This document shows positions 27,764 through 37,708 of a stretch of 64,000 nt of DNA, piece by piece. Below the pieces are notes generated by a model. That model saw only the letters and a program-made list of their open reading frames with translations, was not told the DNA's origin and did no database searches. Location: NCBI GenBank assembly GCA_023436145.1, contig JAEZKP010000031.1, positions 62,001 to 126,000 of the forward strand, given 5' to 3'. Position 1 is the first letter of the stretch. Each line of letters starts with the position of its first letter. Both the position numbers and the translations under genes were made by a program. The stretch comes from Fibrobacterota bacterium. Lineage in GTDB: Bacteria; Fibrobacterota; Chitinivibrionia; Chitinivibrionales; Chitinispirillaceae.

Positions 27764-30700
27764 CTAATCGGTATTTGCACATAGAAAACCTAAGACAAAC
27801 ACCAGTGAAGCATTCCAGTTGATAGCTGTTTCATTACAGGCATAAGCTGCCATCCTGTCAACATATGCTTTTGCCGGTTGTTTAAAAGGATAATGTACAC
27901 CAGGTTCACCTGAAATCTCATCCTGACGGTCTCCGTTGGGACCTCCGACCAAAAAGCCTGGGAACGGTAACTCGACATCATCAGACGCCATGATCCTGTG
28001 ATGCGGCTGCATCGGTGATTTCCTTCCAAAGCCAGTAACAAAACTGGTACCTATTGCATTTTTTCCGAAAATATAATCAACAGTTTCAATCACCGACTCC
28101 AGATATTTATTCTGGTGTGTCAAATAATAAGCATAACATAATACGATTGCGTGATTTAAAAAAGCGGAATTAGATCCCCAGATAAAATCCTGAAGCGGAA
28201 TCCGGCAGGGAATGGAATCAATATTTCTCACCAGACGATCCGCAAAACTAATGATAGAGCGGCTTCCCTCGGAGATAAACGGATACTTGTCAACAGAACA
28301 GTGCTTTATCAATGTATACCACCCCAAGTTGGAAACACTTGACCATGAAGCGGCATTTTTGACCAAATAAGATGCTGCATTCTGCTCAACATAGTTTTTA
28401 AAACCGCCTTTACCAGTAGTAACCAGCAGTTCGCAGGCTGCCCAGAAAAATTCATCTCCCAATTTGCTGTCCTCATATGCTCCGGTACCACCAGTCTCAT
28501 TGGGTTCACGAATATAGGGATTGGCAGTAGCCCATTTCCAGGCAGCAACAGAACGTTTCAGGCAATCCTTGCTGAAATTCTTATCGTCTTTATATATCCG
28601 CGCAGCCATAGCCATAACAGCCGCGAAATTGAGTGTTGACGTAGTAGATTTACCTATCACATATCTGGAGCTTTTAGTCGCTTCAGGCATGGAAAACCCA
28701 TCCCATTGAAGTGGACCGACCTTGAAAAAAACTCCACCATCCAAATCCTGCATTTTTTTCATCCACTGGAGTTCATACCGGATTTCATCCAGTAAATCAC
28801 TTTTTCCGTTCTTTGATTCAGGAATATTCAGATTATCATCGATTAATTGTGGATACAGTTCAAAAAGAGAGAGCATGGTACCGGTGGAAATGCCCGCATT
28901 AACCACATATTTACCATAATCGCCAGCATCCATCCAACCGCCCCGAACATCGATCAAACCATTTTTCCCTGTACTGGTATGCAGTGAACATTCTGTATCA
29001 GTGATTCCGCTTTTGCGTGCCCATTCACCTGCATGCTCTTTTTTCAGCTCTATCGACATTCGCTGATAATAGAATGCTTTTACAGCTGCACGTAAAGCCT
29101 CCGTATACAAATCATCTTTGATGAAAACATCCTCTTTCTCACCAGTCTCCTGAATGAGAATCTGATATCTTCCTGGTTTTGTAATACCAGTAAAATCTCC
29201 GATTTTAATGTACTCCCCAGCTGCAGGCCAGAACCCCGCAGGATAAAATTTGCCGCTTTGCACCAGTGCCCCCTGCTCATCGATTATTGCAAAATCATTA
29301 ACCGATGAATCGGTTACCATAAATCTTTTCAAAGCTTTTGAGTAATAACCAACCTGATTTAACCTTAACGATTCTGATTTGGATGCAACGGGAATGTAAG
29401 TATTTGTAAGTCTGACATTATCCAGCATTATTGTACCCTTTTTACCGAAAACTCCTGGCCTGAAATCATAGGAATGAATTCTGTTCATGTCCATTTTACG
29501 GTTGATCTGCACATCATGGGGCTGCCAATATTCAAACATTCTAAATTCAGAAAAGGGAACAGTTATCTCCTGCCATCCCTTTACTGCCTCAAAATGAGCA
29601 AACCAGGCTTCATTGCTACCATCAACAATCATTATCATACAGGTCTGCACAGTCTCACTGGAATAGAAATTAAATTTCAAGGCGTTGTGGTCAGACCAGT
29701 CCGATTTAAATGTATCTTCGGGGTTGATAATATTAGTAGACGAACCCCATAAATGGATTCTGTAATCAATTTTTATCGCTTTACTGTTATTGTCCGGATT
29801 GAGTCCGGAAGAAACTTTAATATCGGAATAAGGACAAAATCGTGAGATCCATCTGGCGGTATCCTGCACCATCTCAAAATCATCTATCAACACATCTGGT
29901 GCATTGGATTTAAACTCCTTCCAGTATCTGGACATATTGAAAACATCCATTTTTTTTACCAGCTTGATATCAGACAAGTAGAGACGTACCGGAATTTTAC
30001 CGTCACGACTGATTGTACGATTGGCCAGTTTTTCAGTGGATATCCTCACTTCCGTCAATTTTGACCAGTCCATGTAACCAAGATCTTCGCTATGCGCCTC
30101 GGTATTCCACCATTTTCCGGCATTACCGAAATCAGAGAAAGGAATCTGCACTGTCTGCCATTCTTTGCTGACTTTGACGTAAAGACGACTAGGCAACCTG
30201 GTCTGTACCTTCATGTCCATACCATCGGATTCGTCATCGAGTAAACCAATTACAAAAAGCTCATCACCGAAATTCCCCTTTACCTTAAATTCCAGTCCAC
30301 CAGATTCTCTGTATGCAGTAATGTCAATCGGATTTTTCTGAACTTTGTAAAGAGTAACCCCACTCCATTCTGCATCATCAAAAAAACAGGTAAAGACTGG
30401 TAACCTACTGCTGTCCAAGGCATCCCTGACACTGAAATCGGTAAAGCCACCGTAATTATAAACGGATATCCTCTCTGCCATTCCCTTTCTAAAGAAGGAG
30501 AATATCAAATTGGCAGTATCTTCATCAGAAATCAAGGGACCACTGGTGTTATCCGGGAGAAGTTTCCAAGACAATGAATCTGGCCGGGCTAATTGTGCTG
30601 CAGTAGTTATAATTTGAATATCATCAATAAAAACGGTGGCGATCCGATCCACTGAGCGCCCAATATTTTGCTCCTTTAAAGCCGAAAATTTAACACTGCA

Positions 30701-31240
30701 GATCCTGCCCCAGTCTATTCTGGCGTATTCACCACCCTTCAGCTCAGTAAACCATTTCTCCCCCTCATCCGAAAAAGCACCAAGCGGTACCACCACCTGC
30801 TGCCATTTATCTGTAATTTTAAAGAAATTCGTGCTTCTAACTCTGACTTCGCACTTATTATTTCCTTCAGTACCATAATCCATTAAACTGATAAATATTT
30901 CTTCTTTACCCTGCAACCCTTTGATGTAGAATTGCAGAGCCCCAGTCTTTCTGATTGGTTTTACGTCAAGAAGTTCACTTTTACTGAGACCAATTTCGGC
31001 TCCGGGATAATCCTTGTCATCCAGCTCCAGTTTGATTACATTGCCTCTTTTCCTATCATCATCACTGATAACAGAAATTGCCGATCTTCCATTAAATGCG
31101 CAGGCATACCCACCATCCGGGTATGACTCCGAAAACCAATTAGTAAATACTGTTCCATCTTGAACTCCAAAAGAAGAGTTCAGTAAAAGTGCCACTGCTA
31201 AGCCCGCTATTTTCCTGCTTTCAGAGCAACTCCGTACCAT
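27764..31240 (-). CDS. Multidomain GH9 cellulase with three N-terminal carbohydrate-binding-like domains
   Basis: 1158-residue secreted enzyme. After a signal peptide come three jelly-roll-like modules at about residues 30-215, 235-430 and 450-615. Each has a WQQVVVPLGAFSD-type strand and a closing FIDDIQI-type strand, like CBM11-like domains. Next come the Ig-like CelD_N domain (LRLNQVGYYSKALKRF, about 625-710) and the GH9 (alpha/alpha)6 domain. Its catalytic aspartates are in GWMDAGDYGKY near residue 772, with PHHR near 1078 and the acid donor in YACNETAINWNASL near 1137. It probably acts on cellulose or mixed-linkage glucan outside the cell. AAGGAGA precedes the ATG by six bases. The AraC regulator lies directly upstream. 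Confidence 0.95.
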   Translation of the reverse strand: MVRSCSESRKIAGLAVALLLNSSFGVQDGTVFTNWFSESYPDGGYACAFNGRSAISVISDDDRKRGNVIKLELDDKDYPGAEIGLSKSELLDVKPIRKTGALQFYIKGLQGKEEIFISLMDYGTEGNNKCEVRVRSTNFFKITDKWQQVVVPLGAFSDEGEKWFTELKGGEYARIDWGRICSVKFSALKEQNIGRSVDRIATVFIDDIQIITTAAQLARPDSLSWKLLPDNTSGPLISDEDTANLIFSFFRKGMAERISVYNYGGFTDFSVRDALDSSRLPVFTCFFDDAEWSGVTLYKVQKNPIDITAYRESGGLEFKVKGNFGDELFVIGLLDDESDGMDMKVQTRLPSRLYVKVSKEWQTVQIPFSDFGNAGKWWNTEAHSEDLGYMDWSKLTEVRISTEKLANRTISRDGKIPVRLYLSDIKLVKKMDVFNMSRYWKEFKSNAPDVLIDDFEMVQDTARWISRFCPYSDIKVSSGLNPDNNSKAIKIDYRIHLWGSSTNIINPEDTFKSDWSDHNALKFNFYSSETVQTCMIMIVDGSNEAWFAHFEAVKGWQEITVPFSEFRMFEYWQPHDVQINRKMDMNRIHSYDFRPGVFGKKGTIMLDNVRLTNTYIPVASKSESLRLNQVGYYSKALKRFMVTDSSVNDFAIIDEQGALVQSGKFYPAGFWPAAGEYIKIGDFTGITKPGRYQILIQETGEKEDVFIKDDLYTEALRAAVKAFYYQRMSIELKKEHAGEWARKSGITDTECSLHTSTGKNGLIDVRGGWMDAGDYGKYVVNAGISTGTMLSLFELYPQLIDDNLNIPESKNGKSDLLDEIRYELQWMKKMQDLDGGVFFKVGPLQWDGFSMPEATKSSRYVIGKSTTSTLNFAAVMAMAARIYKDDKNFSKDCLKRSVAAWKWATANPYIREPNETGGTGAYEDSKLGDEFFWAACELLVTTGKGGFKNYVEQNAASYLVKNAASWSSVSNLGWYTLIKHCSVDKYPFISEGSRSIISFADRLVRNIDSIPCRIPLQDFIWGSNSAFLNHAIVLCYAYYLTHQNKYLESVIETVDYIFGKNAIGTSFVTGFGRKSPMQPHHRIMASDDVELPFPGFLVGGPNGDRQDEISGEPGVHYPFKQPAKAYVDRMAAYACNETAINWNASLVFVLGFLCANTD

Positions 31241-31450
31241 TTCATCTCCTTTATTAATAGAAACACTGATTCTGAAGACCAGCTAAATTAAAAACAAGCT
31301 ATTCACTTACTTGTAAAATAGAGATGGAAGCAGGACATTTCATGCGAAGCTTTCAACCTTTTTAAAAACCGGGAAAAAAGCTATAAATATTAAAAAAAGG
31401 AGAAAAAATGAATAAAAGAGGAGTTTTTTATTTAATTAACCAGTTAATGT

Positions 31451-31486
31451 ACATTTTCCATTTGTTATTATAAACAATGAAAATGT
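31451..31486 (-). terminator. Stem-loop between the AraC regulator and the cellulase gene
   Basis: ACATTTTC and GAAAATGT pair, extended by ATTTGTT/AACAAT with a bulge, giving a long AT-rich hairpin 24 bases after the regulator's stop. There is no T run after it on the minus strand, so it may be a weak terminator or an mRNA-stability element. Confidence 0.35.
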
Positions 31487-31509
31487 AAAAAACTAATAGC
31501 AGAAATGTT

Positions 31510-32679
31510 TTAAGGTGAAGTTTTTGGTTTCGAGAGACTGCTATAGCTCTCATGTTCATCACTCTCAGAGAGTTCCTGTCGAAAAGTGTTTGGAGACACA
31601 GATGTGATCTCTTTAAAGGTTCTACAGAAATGTGTAAGATTTGTATAGCCAACCCGATAGGCAATCTGAGAAATCTGCAGTTTAGTTTCCTGCAATAGAC
31701 GTTTGGCTTCGGCAATGCGTATTGTATTAAGGTATTGCCTGAAAGTAAGATTGTAGTTGTTTTTAATAATAGCAGAAATTTTAATAGAGGAGATACCGAT
31801 CTCATCACTCATCCGGGAAAGAGATAATGTCTGGTTGGAGAAATTATTACCCAGATACTCAAGAACTTTCCTTTCTTCATCAACAGCATCATTTTCGATA
31901 TTCAATTTCTGATAAGGGATAGCCAGGGGGTTTTTTTTAGCCTTCAGCAGAGTATAAAGCCAAATTCCAACACCATAACAAAGATAATAGAAAAGCAATA
32001 AGGTAATCAGAGAAAAAACCATGGAAAGCGAACCTGCTTTATAAAAACGGAGCTCTTTCAGTGCCACCGCTCTGTGGTACCCAAATGCATCAGAGCCATC
32101 CTGTATTGAAATCATTCCCAGCTTGGAATAGTCAGGCTCACTCAAAGCCGCTTCATTTATCTTATATTGATTAAACCACCATAATGGAGTTACAAATTCT
32201 TTAAGAGGGATAGAAAATTTCCTTTGCTTCTCTTTAATTGGCAGCTCTTTGGAAAAGTACCTCCAGGTCATCCGATCCTCTAGTCTGGAGAAGCCATCTG
32301 TAAACAGCTGCAGAATAATTACCACAAACTCCTCAGTGGTACCATGATCAAAAGAGATAGACAAGTGATCATAGCCACTGATATCGAGGAACGGTTTGGG
32401 GGGATGGACAATCCATTGAAACCCGGCATACCGTGAAGCATTCATTCTGCCAATGGTGTACTCAATAAAAATTCTGGAACTGTCTACAGTGAATTCATTA
32501 ATAGCAGTGTTCCCTTCTACTGAAGGGTGAATGGTATCAGTGTAACTGGTAAGCTCCATTGCCGGATTGCCAGGGAAAATGACCAGGTCCTTTTTAAAGC
32601 AAAATGGGATAACTAAACCGATAATTAGTGCCGGCAAAAGGAGATGTAACCATTTGTGAGATAAAATTTTTTTTAGCAT
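31510..32679 (-). CDS. Membrane-anchored AraC-family regulator with an extracytoplasmic carbohydrate-binding-like domain
   Basis: 389-residue one-component sensor. A membrane helix lies at about residues 10-28 (WLHLLLPALIIGLVIPF), then an outside domain (about 35-210), a second helix (VFSLITLLLFYYLCYGVGIWL), and a cytoplasmic C-terminal AraC DNA-binding domain with two HTH motifs (LSRMSDEIGISSIKISAII and ISQIAYRVGYTNLTHF). The outside domain has strands like IPLKEFVTPLWWFNQ and YSKLGMISIQDG, then ALKELRFYKA, matching the layout of the adjacent cellulase's accessory modules. It probably senses sugars or cello-oligomers and controls the GH9 gene; that role is inferred. Confidence 0.85.
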   Translation of the reverse strand: MLKKILSHKWLHLLLPALIIGLVIPFCFKKDLVIFPGNPAMELTSYTDTIHPSVEGNTAINEFTVDSSRIFIEYTIGRMNASRYAGFQWIVHPPKPFLDISGYDHLSISFDHGTTEEFVVIILQLFTDGFSRLEDRMTWRYFSKELPIKEKQRKFSIPLKEFVTPLWWFNQYKINEAALSEPDYSKLGMISIQDGSDAFGYHRAVALKELRFYKAGSLSMVFSLITLLLFYYLCYGVGIWLYTLLKAKKNPLAIPYQKLNIENDAVDEERKVLEYLGNNFSNQTLSLSRMSDEIGISSIKISAIIKNNYNLTFRQYLNTIRIAEAKRLLQETKLQISQIAYRVGYTNLTHFCRTFKEITSVSPNTFRQELSESDEHESYSSLSKPKTSP

Positions 32680-32980
32680 GGTTCATATAAAATACATCTT
32701 CAACAAAGTAAAAGATATGGATGTATTTTTTTCTGTTTGATTTTTTCCAAATCAGAATACTGATAGTAACAATATAGCTCTGATTATATTCTTTAATAAT
32801 AAATCGCACCCTCACACTTCGCAGTAATCTGCTGCAAGAACTCCCAAAACATATCCAGAAAACTGATATAACCTCGGATATGGACGAGTCAATCTAAAAG
32901 AGTCATCTTCTTTGAATTAAATATAATGCTGGTGATTATCGAAATGAAAATCTGCTGATTTCAATAATTCGAGTAGAGAT
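32680..32980. other. Intergenic region upstream of the AraC regulator
   Basis: No gene is seen. It is AT-rich and should contain the regulator's promoter and the 3' end of the ferredoxin transcript. Confidence 0.5.
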
Positions 32981-33169
32981 TTAATCCAATTCTATCGCTT
33001 CCATGGGGCATATGGCAGAAGCCTGTTTGCAATCATCTTCAAAAACTACTGAAAGGATATCTGAATGAATAGTGATTTTACCCCGCTTATCAAATTTAAA
33101 AATATCTGGACATAAACTTACACAAACTCCACATCCGTTACGACTGTCATAATTTAACTGTATTTTCAT
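32981..33169 (-). CDS. Small ferredoxin, atypical cysteine pattern
   Basis: 62-residue ferredoxin like the single-cluster type of Thermotoga and Desulfovibrio. The visible cysteines are 13, 16 and 20 (NGCGVCVSLCPDIF), 47 and 54 (CKQASAICPMEAIEL). The usual first ligand, three residues before Cys13, is Arg10, so the classical CxxCxxC motif is incomplete. A [3Fe-4S] cluster or use of another cysteine (such as Cys20) is possible. It is divergent from korAB, with 151 bases between them, and probably accepts electrons from that enzyme. The ATG at 33169 is the natural start. Confidence 0.85.
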   Translation of the reverse strand: MKIQLNYDSRNGCGVCVSLCPDIFKFDKRGKITIHSDILSVVFEDDCKQASAICPMEAIELD

Positions 33170-33320
33170 AACAGAACTAATAGGGGATAAGCAACAGACA
33201 CTAAATTGTTATATATTTATATTTTAACCTATTACAGAAAAAAATATCTGAATTCAAAAACAGAATCGATCTGGCTTTGGGAACCTGACCTTTTAATTCT
33301 GTGATATTTAAACTTGATCA

Positions 33321-35135
33321 GTGAAACTGCAAAAAATGCTCAATAATTCTCAATCATTTGAACTGAAAATCAAAATCTCTGGCGAAGCAGGTGATGGAAT
33401 CCTGACCACTGGTGATATATTAATGGCTGCTGCAGCCAATCTGGGGTATTACACTTCAGTATTCAAGAGTTTTCCATCAAATATCCGCGGTGGCTATTCT
33501 CAGGCACTGGTTACCATTTCTGAGCAGGAGATTATCTGCCCTATTTCTCAATTTGACATTGTTCTTCTAACAAGTGAAACTGCTTTGAACTATGAGCAGC
33601 CACCCCCTGAAAAAACTTCCTATCTGCTGGTAGAATCCTTATTACTGGAACAAAATCAATCTCTTTCGAAAATCGATCAATGGAAACAATCCGGACATAA
33701 GGTACTGATAACTCATATTAATAAAGCTGCCCGTAACATTTCCAGCAACAATTCAATAAGATCAACTGTCACTCTGGGGTATCTTTGCACACTCTTAAAC
33801 CTTCCAGCCAAGCTAATCAGAGATTTAATTACAAAACGTTTCCAGAAAAAAGGAAAAGAAATAGTAGAGAAAAATGTGTTAGCGTTTGAAGAAGGGATTT
33901 CAAATGCCCGAAAGGATATTGAGCCTCTTAAGTACTTCATTTCTCCCCAAAAAACCAATGATAAAGAGAGGATCATTGTTGACGGTAATCAGGCAATCAG
34001 CCTGGGAGCTCTCATTAGTGGTGCAAAGTTTTACGCATCCTACCCCATTACACCAGCCACATCAATAGGCGATACACTTTCTCACTATTTACTTAGTAAT
34101 AACGGATTCGCCTATCAGGCAGAAGACGAGATATCTGCAATTGGAGCTGCAATAGGTGCATCTTTCAATGGATTTAAAGCTTTTACAGCTACCTCCGGTC
34201 CCGGCCTCTCTTTAATTCAGGAATTTATTGGATATGCATCAATGATCGAATTGCCCATTGTAATCATCGATGTTCAACGTGCAGGCCCTTCAACCGGAAT
34301 GTCCACCAAACATTCTCAAGATGATCTGTACGCCGCCATCTTCGGTGGTCATGGAGAGGGACAGAGAATAGTAATCGCACCAAACGGAGTACAGGATTGC
34401 CTCTTTACGACCGTAGAAGCATTCAATCTTTCTGAACGCTACCAATGTCCTGTAATTCTTTTGAGTGATGCCTCTACAGGCATGATTAAACAGACTATTA
34501 ATCGCCCGGAACCTGAATCAATAGTAAAAATTGACAGACCTGTGTTACATGAGTGGGATAAAAACATTGCATTTTCAAGGTATGGAGATCATGCTGGCAA
34601 TTCAAATCCAATCCCAATCCCCGGGGTTTCTCCTGTGTCCTACCGGGTTACAGGTATTGAACATGATGAGGAGAGCTTCCCCACTACCAACCCGGCGGTA
34701 AGAAACAGACAAATGAAACGCAGAGCAGAAAAACTTCGTGATATAGAGCTGGAAAATCCGGGCCTGATGGAATGGGATTTGGAATCCGGGGATTTTTACC
34801 GGGCGGATTTTTCACTCATAGCCTGGGGACTTACCGCTACTGTTGCCCATAAAGCTATTATCTGCATGCGCCAGGAAGGTATCCGGATAGCCGCTCTATA
34901 CCCTAAACTGTTATTTCCAGTAGTGACTGAAAGCATAGAGAGACTTCTTGAATATAGTGATCACTTATATATTCCAGAAGCAAATTTCAGCGGTCAGTTC
35001 AGTCATATCATCAGGATGTATACAGATGCCAAACCACACCCTATAACCCATTCCCGTGGAGATCCTTTCACACCAGAGGAAATTGTCGATTACATAACCC
35101 GGAGGTTGAACCTTGAACTCTCAGTATCACCCTGA
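33321..35135 (+). CDS. korA: 2-oxoacid:ferredoxin oxidoreductase, fused gamma-alpha subunit
   Basis: 604-residue subunit. The N-terminal gamma domain (about residues 15-190) starts KISGEAGDGILTTGDI and contains SNIRGGYSQALV. The alpha (pyrimidine-binding) domain has SYPITPATSIGDTLSHY, AEDEISAIGAAIGASFNG and TSGPGLSLIQEF. It oxidises a 2-oxoacid, most likely 2-oxoglutarate, to the acyl-CoA and CO2 with reduction of ferredoxin. The frame starts at GTG 33321, while an ATG at 33336 is also possible. The 3' end overlaps korB by 23 bases. Fused gamma-alpha subunits with a separate beta are typical of KorAB. Confidence 0.92.
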   Translation: MKLQKMLNNSQSFELKIKISGEAGDGILTTGDILMAAAANLGYYTSVFKSFPSNIRGGYSQALVTISEQEIICPISQFDIVLLTSETALNYEQPPPEKTSYLLVESLLLEQNQSLSKIDQWKQSGHKVLITHINKAARNISSNNSIRSTVTLGYLCTLLNLPAKLIRDLITKRFQKKGKEIVEKNVLAFEEGISNARKDIEPLKYFISPQKTNDKERIIVDGNQAISLGALISGAKFYASYPITPATSIGDTLSHYLLSNNGFAYQAEDEISAIGAAIGASFNGFKAFTATSGPGLSLIQEFIGYASMIELPIVIIDVQRAGPSTGMSTKHSQDDLYAAIFGGHGEGQRIVIAPNGVQDCLFTTVEAFNLSERYQCPVILLSDASTGMIKQTINRPEPESIVKIDRPVLHEWDKNIAFSRYGDHAGNSNPIPIPGVSPVSYRVTGIEHDEESFPTTNPAVRNRQMKRRAEKLRDIELENPGLMEWDLESGDFYRADFSLIAWGLTATVAHKAIICMRQEGIRIAALYPKLLFPVVTESIERLLEYSDHLYIPEANFSGQFSHIIRMYTDAKPHPITHSRGDPFTPEEIVDYITRRLNLELSVSP

Positions 35136-35988
35136 AGATTACAAATGCAGCATTCAACCCAGCTGGTGCCCCGGTTGTTCAGTTTTCGGGATAATGTCAG
35201 CACTGACCCGGGTACTTTCACAAAAGCAGATCGATCCTTTGCGCATGAATATTATCTCCGGTATCGGTTGCTCTTCAAGAATGCCGCTTTACTTTCAGAC
35301 ATTCGGAATGCACACCCTTCATGGAAGAGCAATTCCTGTTGCGGTAGGCTCGAGGCTTTCCAAACCCGACATTAAAGTGCTGGTTATAGGAGGTGATGGG
35401 GATCTTTTTTCCATAGGAACTGCTCATTTTGTCCATGCTGCCCGCAAAAATTTCAATATAACAGTCATCTGCCTTGACAACAGAATCTATGCAATGACTA
35501 AAAATCAAGCATCCCCAACCTCCGTTATTGGATATCAGGGTACCCTTACTCCATATGGAAAACTCAGCTCAGTGTTAAATGTGGTGGAATTTTCCATTTC
35601 CTGCGGAGCTACATTCGTTGCCAGAGCCCATTGCAATCACCTTGACCATGCACAGGAAATGATTTCCAGGGCAATGGATCATAATGGCTTCTCTCTGGTG
35701 CATATTCTTGCACCTTGTAAAACATTTAACAAAGAAGCATATTTGTCTGAAAAACTGGAACGCATAACCGATATCAACAGAGACTCAGACCATGACCCCA
35801 CCGATAGAGCAGCAGCTATGGCCATTGCAGCAAATTCCAACCATTATGATGATGATGAAAACATTAAGATTCCAGTCGGTATCTACTGGAAACATGACGC
35901 CATCACTTTTGAAGAGCAGGTTGCCAGGGTCAGTGATGAATACAAACCCTCAGATATCCATTCCATTCTGAATGAATTGCGTATCTGA
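35113..35988 (+). CDS. korB: 2-oxoacid:ferredoxin oxidoreductase, beta (TPP) subunit
   Basis: 291-residue thiamine-diphosphate-binding subunit. The N-terminal CPGCSVFG motif and GIGCSSRMP give cluster and cofactor contacts. The TPP/Mg motif is GGDGDLFSIGTAHF, followed by DNRIYAMTKNQASPTS. HTLHGRA near residue 75 is typical of the 2-oxoglutarate type. Its start codon is TTG at 35113, with GGAGG seven bases upstream inside korA, which supports this unusual choice. With korA it forms the catalytic heterodimer; the divergent ferredoxin is a likely acceptor. It ends 19 bases from the convergent membrane-protein gene. Confidence 0.93.
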   Translation: MNSQYHPEDYKCSIQPSWCPGCSVFGIMSALTRVLSQKQIDPLRMNIISGIGCSSRMPLYFQTFGMHTLHGRAIPVAVGSRLSKPDIKVLVIGGDGDLFSIGTAHFVHAARKNFNITVICLDNRIYAMTKNQASPTSVIGYQGTLTPYGKLSSVLNVVEFSISCGATFVARAHCNHLDHAQEMISRAMDHNGFSLVHILAPCKTFNKEAYLSEKLERITDINRDSDHDPTDRAAAMAIAANSNHYDDDENIKIPVGIYWKHDAITFEEQVARVSDEYKPSDIHSILNELRI

Positions 35989-36007
35989 AGCAGTTAAAAT
36001 TGATCTT

Positions 36008-37708
36008 TTAATCGATTCTGGCGATTGCATATGTTTTATTCTTAAAAAGCACCGGTAATGCAGCATTAAACTTTTCGTTTTCAAAAACCACATATTTTAT
36101 TGCTTCAGTTCTGGCAATCTCCAGTGCCTTTTCGTGATATAACCTGGGAAAATTTGACTTATCAGTTGAGATTTCGATTCCAAATTTCTGCATCCTCTCC
36201 CACCACCGGAAAACCGTTGCTTCACAATAATTATGAGGGGCACCATCTTTCCATGTACCATATATGGGATGTGACGAATGACCGCGAAATCCTTCAAGAT
36301 AGATTGGTGTCATAATCATTTCTTCTGATGGTATGTTGTTGCGTACCCAGGCAGCAATTTCGGTATAATCAGAAGCAGTTAAATCAAACAGAACTCCTGT
36401 TTGAGAATATCGCTTTTGAAGCATAAAAGCGGTGGCGGTAACTGAAAAGAATAAAAATACTGTTATCAACACATTTCCATCCAAGAAACCTATCCATTTA
36501 CTTAAAACAGGTTTTTTCATTCGGGCACTAAAAAAGAGTGCTGCAGGGATCAAAATCAACAGCACCGTCAGTATTATGGGAACGGTCGATTTAATGTTTT
36601 TCTCAACCAAAGGATATACAGTGATAAACAGTGCAACTGCAAACCAGATTGCATCCTGCACCGATATGGAAGAAAATCTTATCCTGACGACTCTATTTGC
36701 AATAAACATAATCATTATGACAAATACAAGATAAGTGGTACGCCCTAACTGTAATTGTAAAAGCATTTTGGAAGAAACCATCTCTCCAGCTGCCATCATC
36801 AGTACAGATATTACCGGGGCAATAACCACCGGAAGTACATTCATGAACGCCTGATGCCGTCTGAAAGAAACGATAACAGCCAGAGCTGCAATCAGATGTA
36901 CAAAACGATCAGAGACCCATTGGGAAATGAAAAATGAGTGAGCCATCCTTCTTTGTACTATCTCTAACCATAAACTGAAATCAAATACTGTACTGTTTTT
37001 TTCCACCAGGTGATGCAGATATGGTAAGATCGCCGGAGATGCTACAACCACCATAGCAACTCCTCCCATAAGAATATTTTTGATATGAACACTTTTCCAC
37101 TGCAGCACAACAAGTACAGCATATGTTAATCCCAAAGTAACAGCAGTAAATGGATGAAAAAGAAACATCAGGCCACAAAGACAACCACCGGCAATCCATC
37201 TTTTTCTATTCCATAACACAACTGTCATCAGAAAAACACCGAATGCCATAGCTCCTGGCTGAAAATATTTATAAGGGTTAAGCCCGTATCGCCCCATTGC
37301 AGCAGAAGATTTTGAGATAGACATCATTGCTAAAAGCAAATATACACCTTTATCAAAACCGAAAAATTCTCTGTAAAAAAGAACCAGTCCGGTCATAATA
37401 ACCATTATCTGAATGAAAAACGCCACAAGGAAAAGTGTTTCTCCCGGCAGAAGATGCAAAAGTGCTCCCATCGCTTTCCAAATATAAACAGGATGAACTC
37501 CAACTGTCTCCATCAGCAGATCACCCTTAAATAGAGAATCATCAAATTCGTGATATACAAAAGGTAAATAGGTATCCAGATCTCCGGTACCCAGTCTATA
37601 ACCCTGAAAAGCTGCGATAATAAAAAAGAGGGTATATAATGCAAAGCGCTTAATAACAGCGGTCCTGTTTTCAGAACTCAGCCACCCGTTCATTTTCTTT
37701 TTGGCCAT
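36008..37708 (-). CDS. Polytopic membrane protein, GT-C-like (DUF6798-like)
   Basis: 566-residue protein with about 12 or more hydrophobic segments. The N-terminal loop DLDTYLPFVYHEFDDSLF resembles the acidic first loop of GT-C transferases. The C-terminal soluble end (YTEIAAWVRNNIPSEEMI, GFRGHSSHPIYGTWKDG) matches DUF6798-like proteins, in which a short mature tail follows the membrane domain. GT-C enzymes use polyprenyl-linked sugars as donors; that activity is inferred. Its start overlaps the GtrA gene by 38 bases, so they form an operon. Confidence 0.7.
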   Translation of the reverse strand: MAKKKMNGWLSSENRTAVIKRFALYTLFFIIAAFQGYRLGTGDLDTYLPFVYHEFDDSLFKGDLLMETVGVHPVYIWKAMGALLHLLPGETLFLVAFFIQIMVIMTGLVLFYREFFGFDKGVYLLLAMMSISKSSAAMGRYGLNPYKYFQPGAMAFGVFLMTVVLWNRKRWIAGGCLCGLMFLFHPFTAVTLGLTYAVLVVLQWKSVHIKNILMGGVAMVVVASPAILPYLHHLVEKNSTVFDFSLWLEIVQRRMAHSFFISQWVSDRFVHLIAALAVIVSFRRHQAFMNVLPVVIAPVISVLMMAAGEMVSSKMLLQLQLGRTTYLVFVIMIMFIANRVVRIRFSSISVQDAIWFAVALFITVYPLVEKNIKSTVPIILTVLLILIPAALFFSARMKKPVLSKWIGFLDGNVLITVFLFFSVTATAFMLQKRYSQTGVLFDLTASDYTEIAAWVRNNIPSEEMIMTPIYLEGFRGHSSHPIYGTWKDGAPHNYCEATVFRWWERMQKFGIEISTDKSNFPRLYHEKALEIARTEAIKYVVFENEKFNAALPVLFKNKTYAIARID

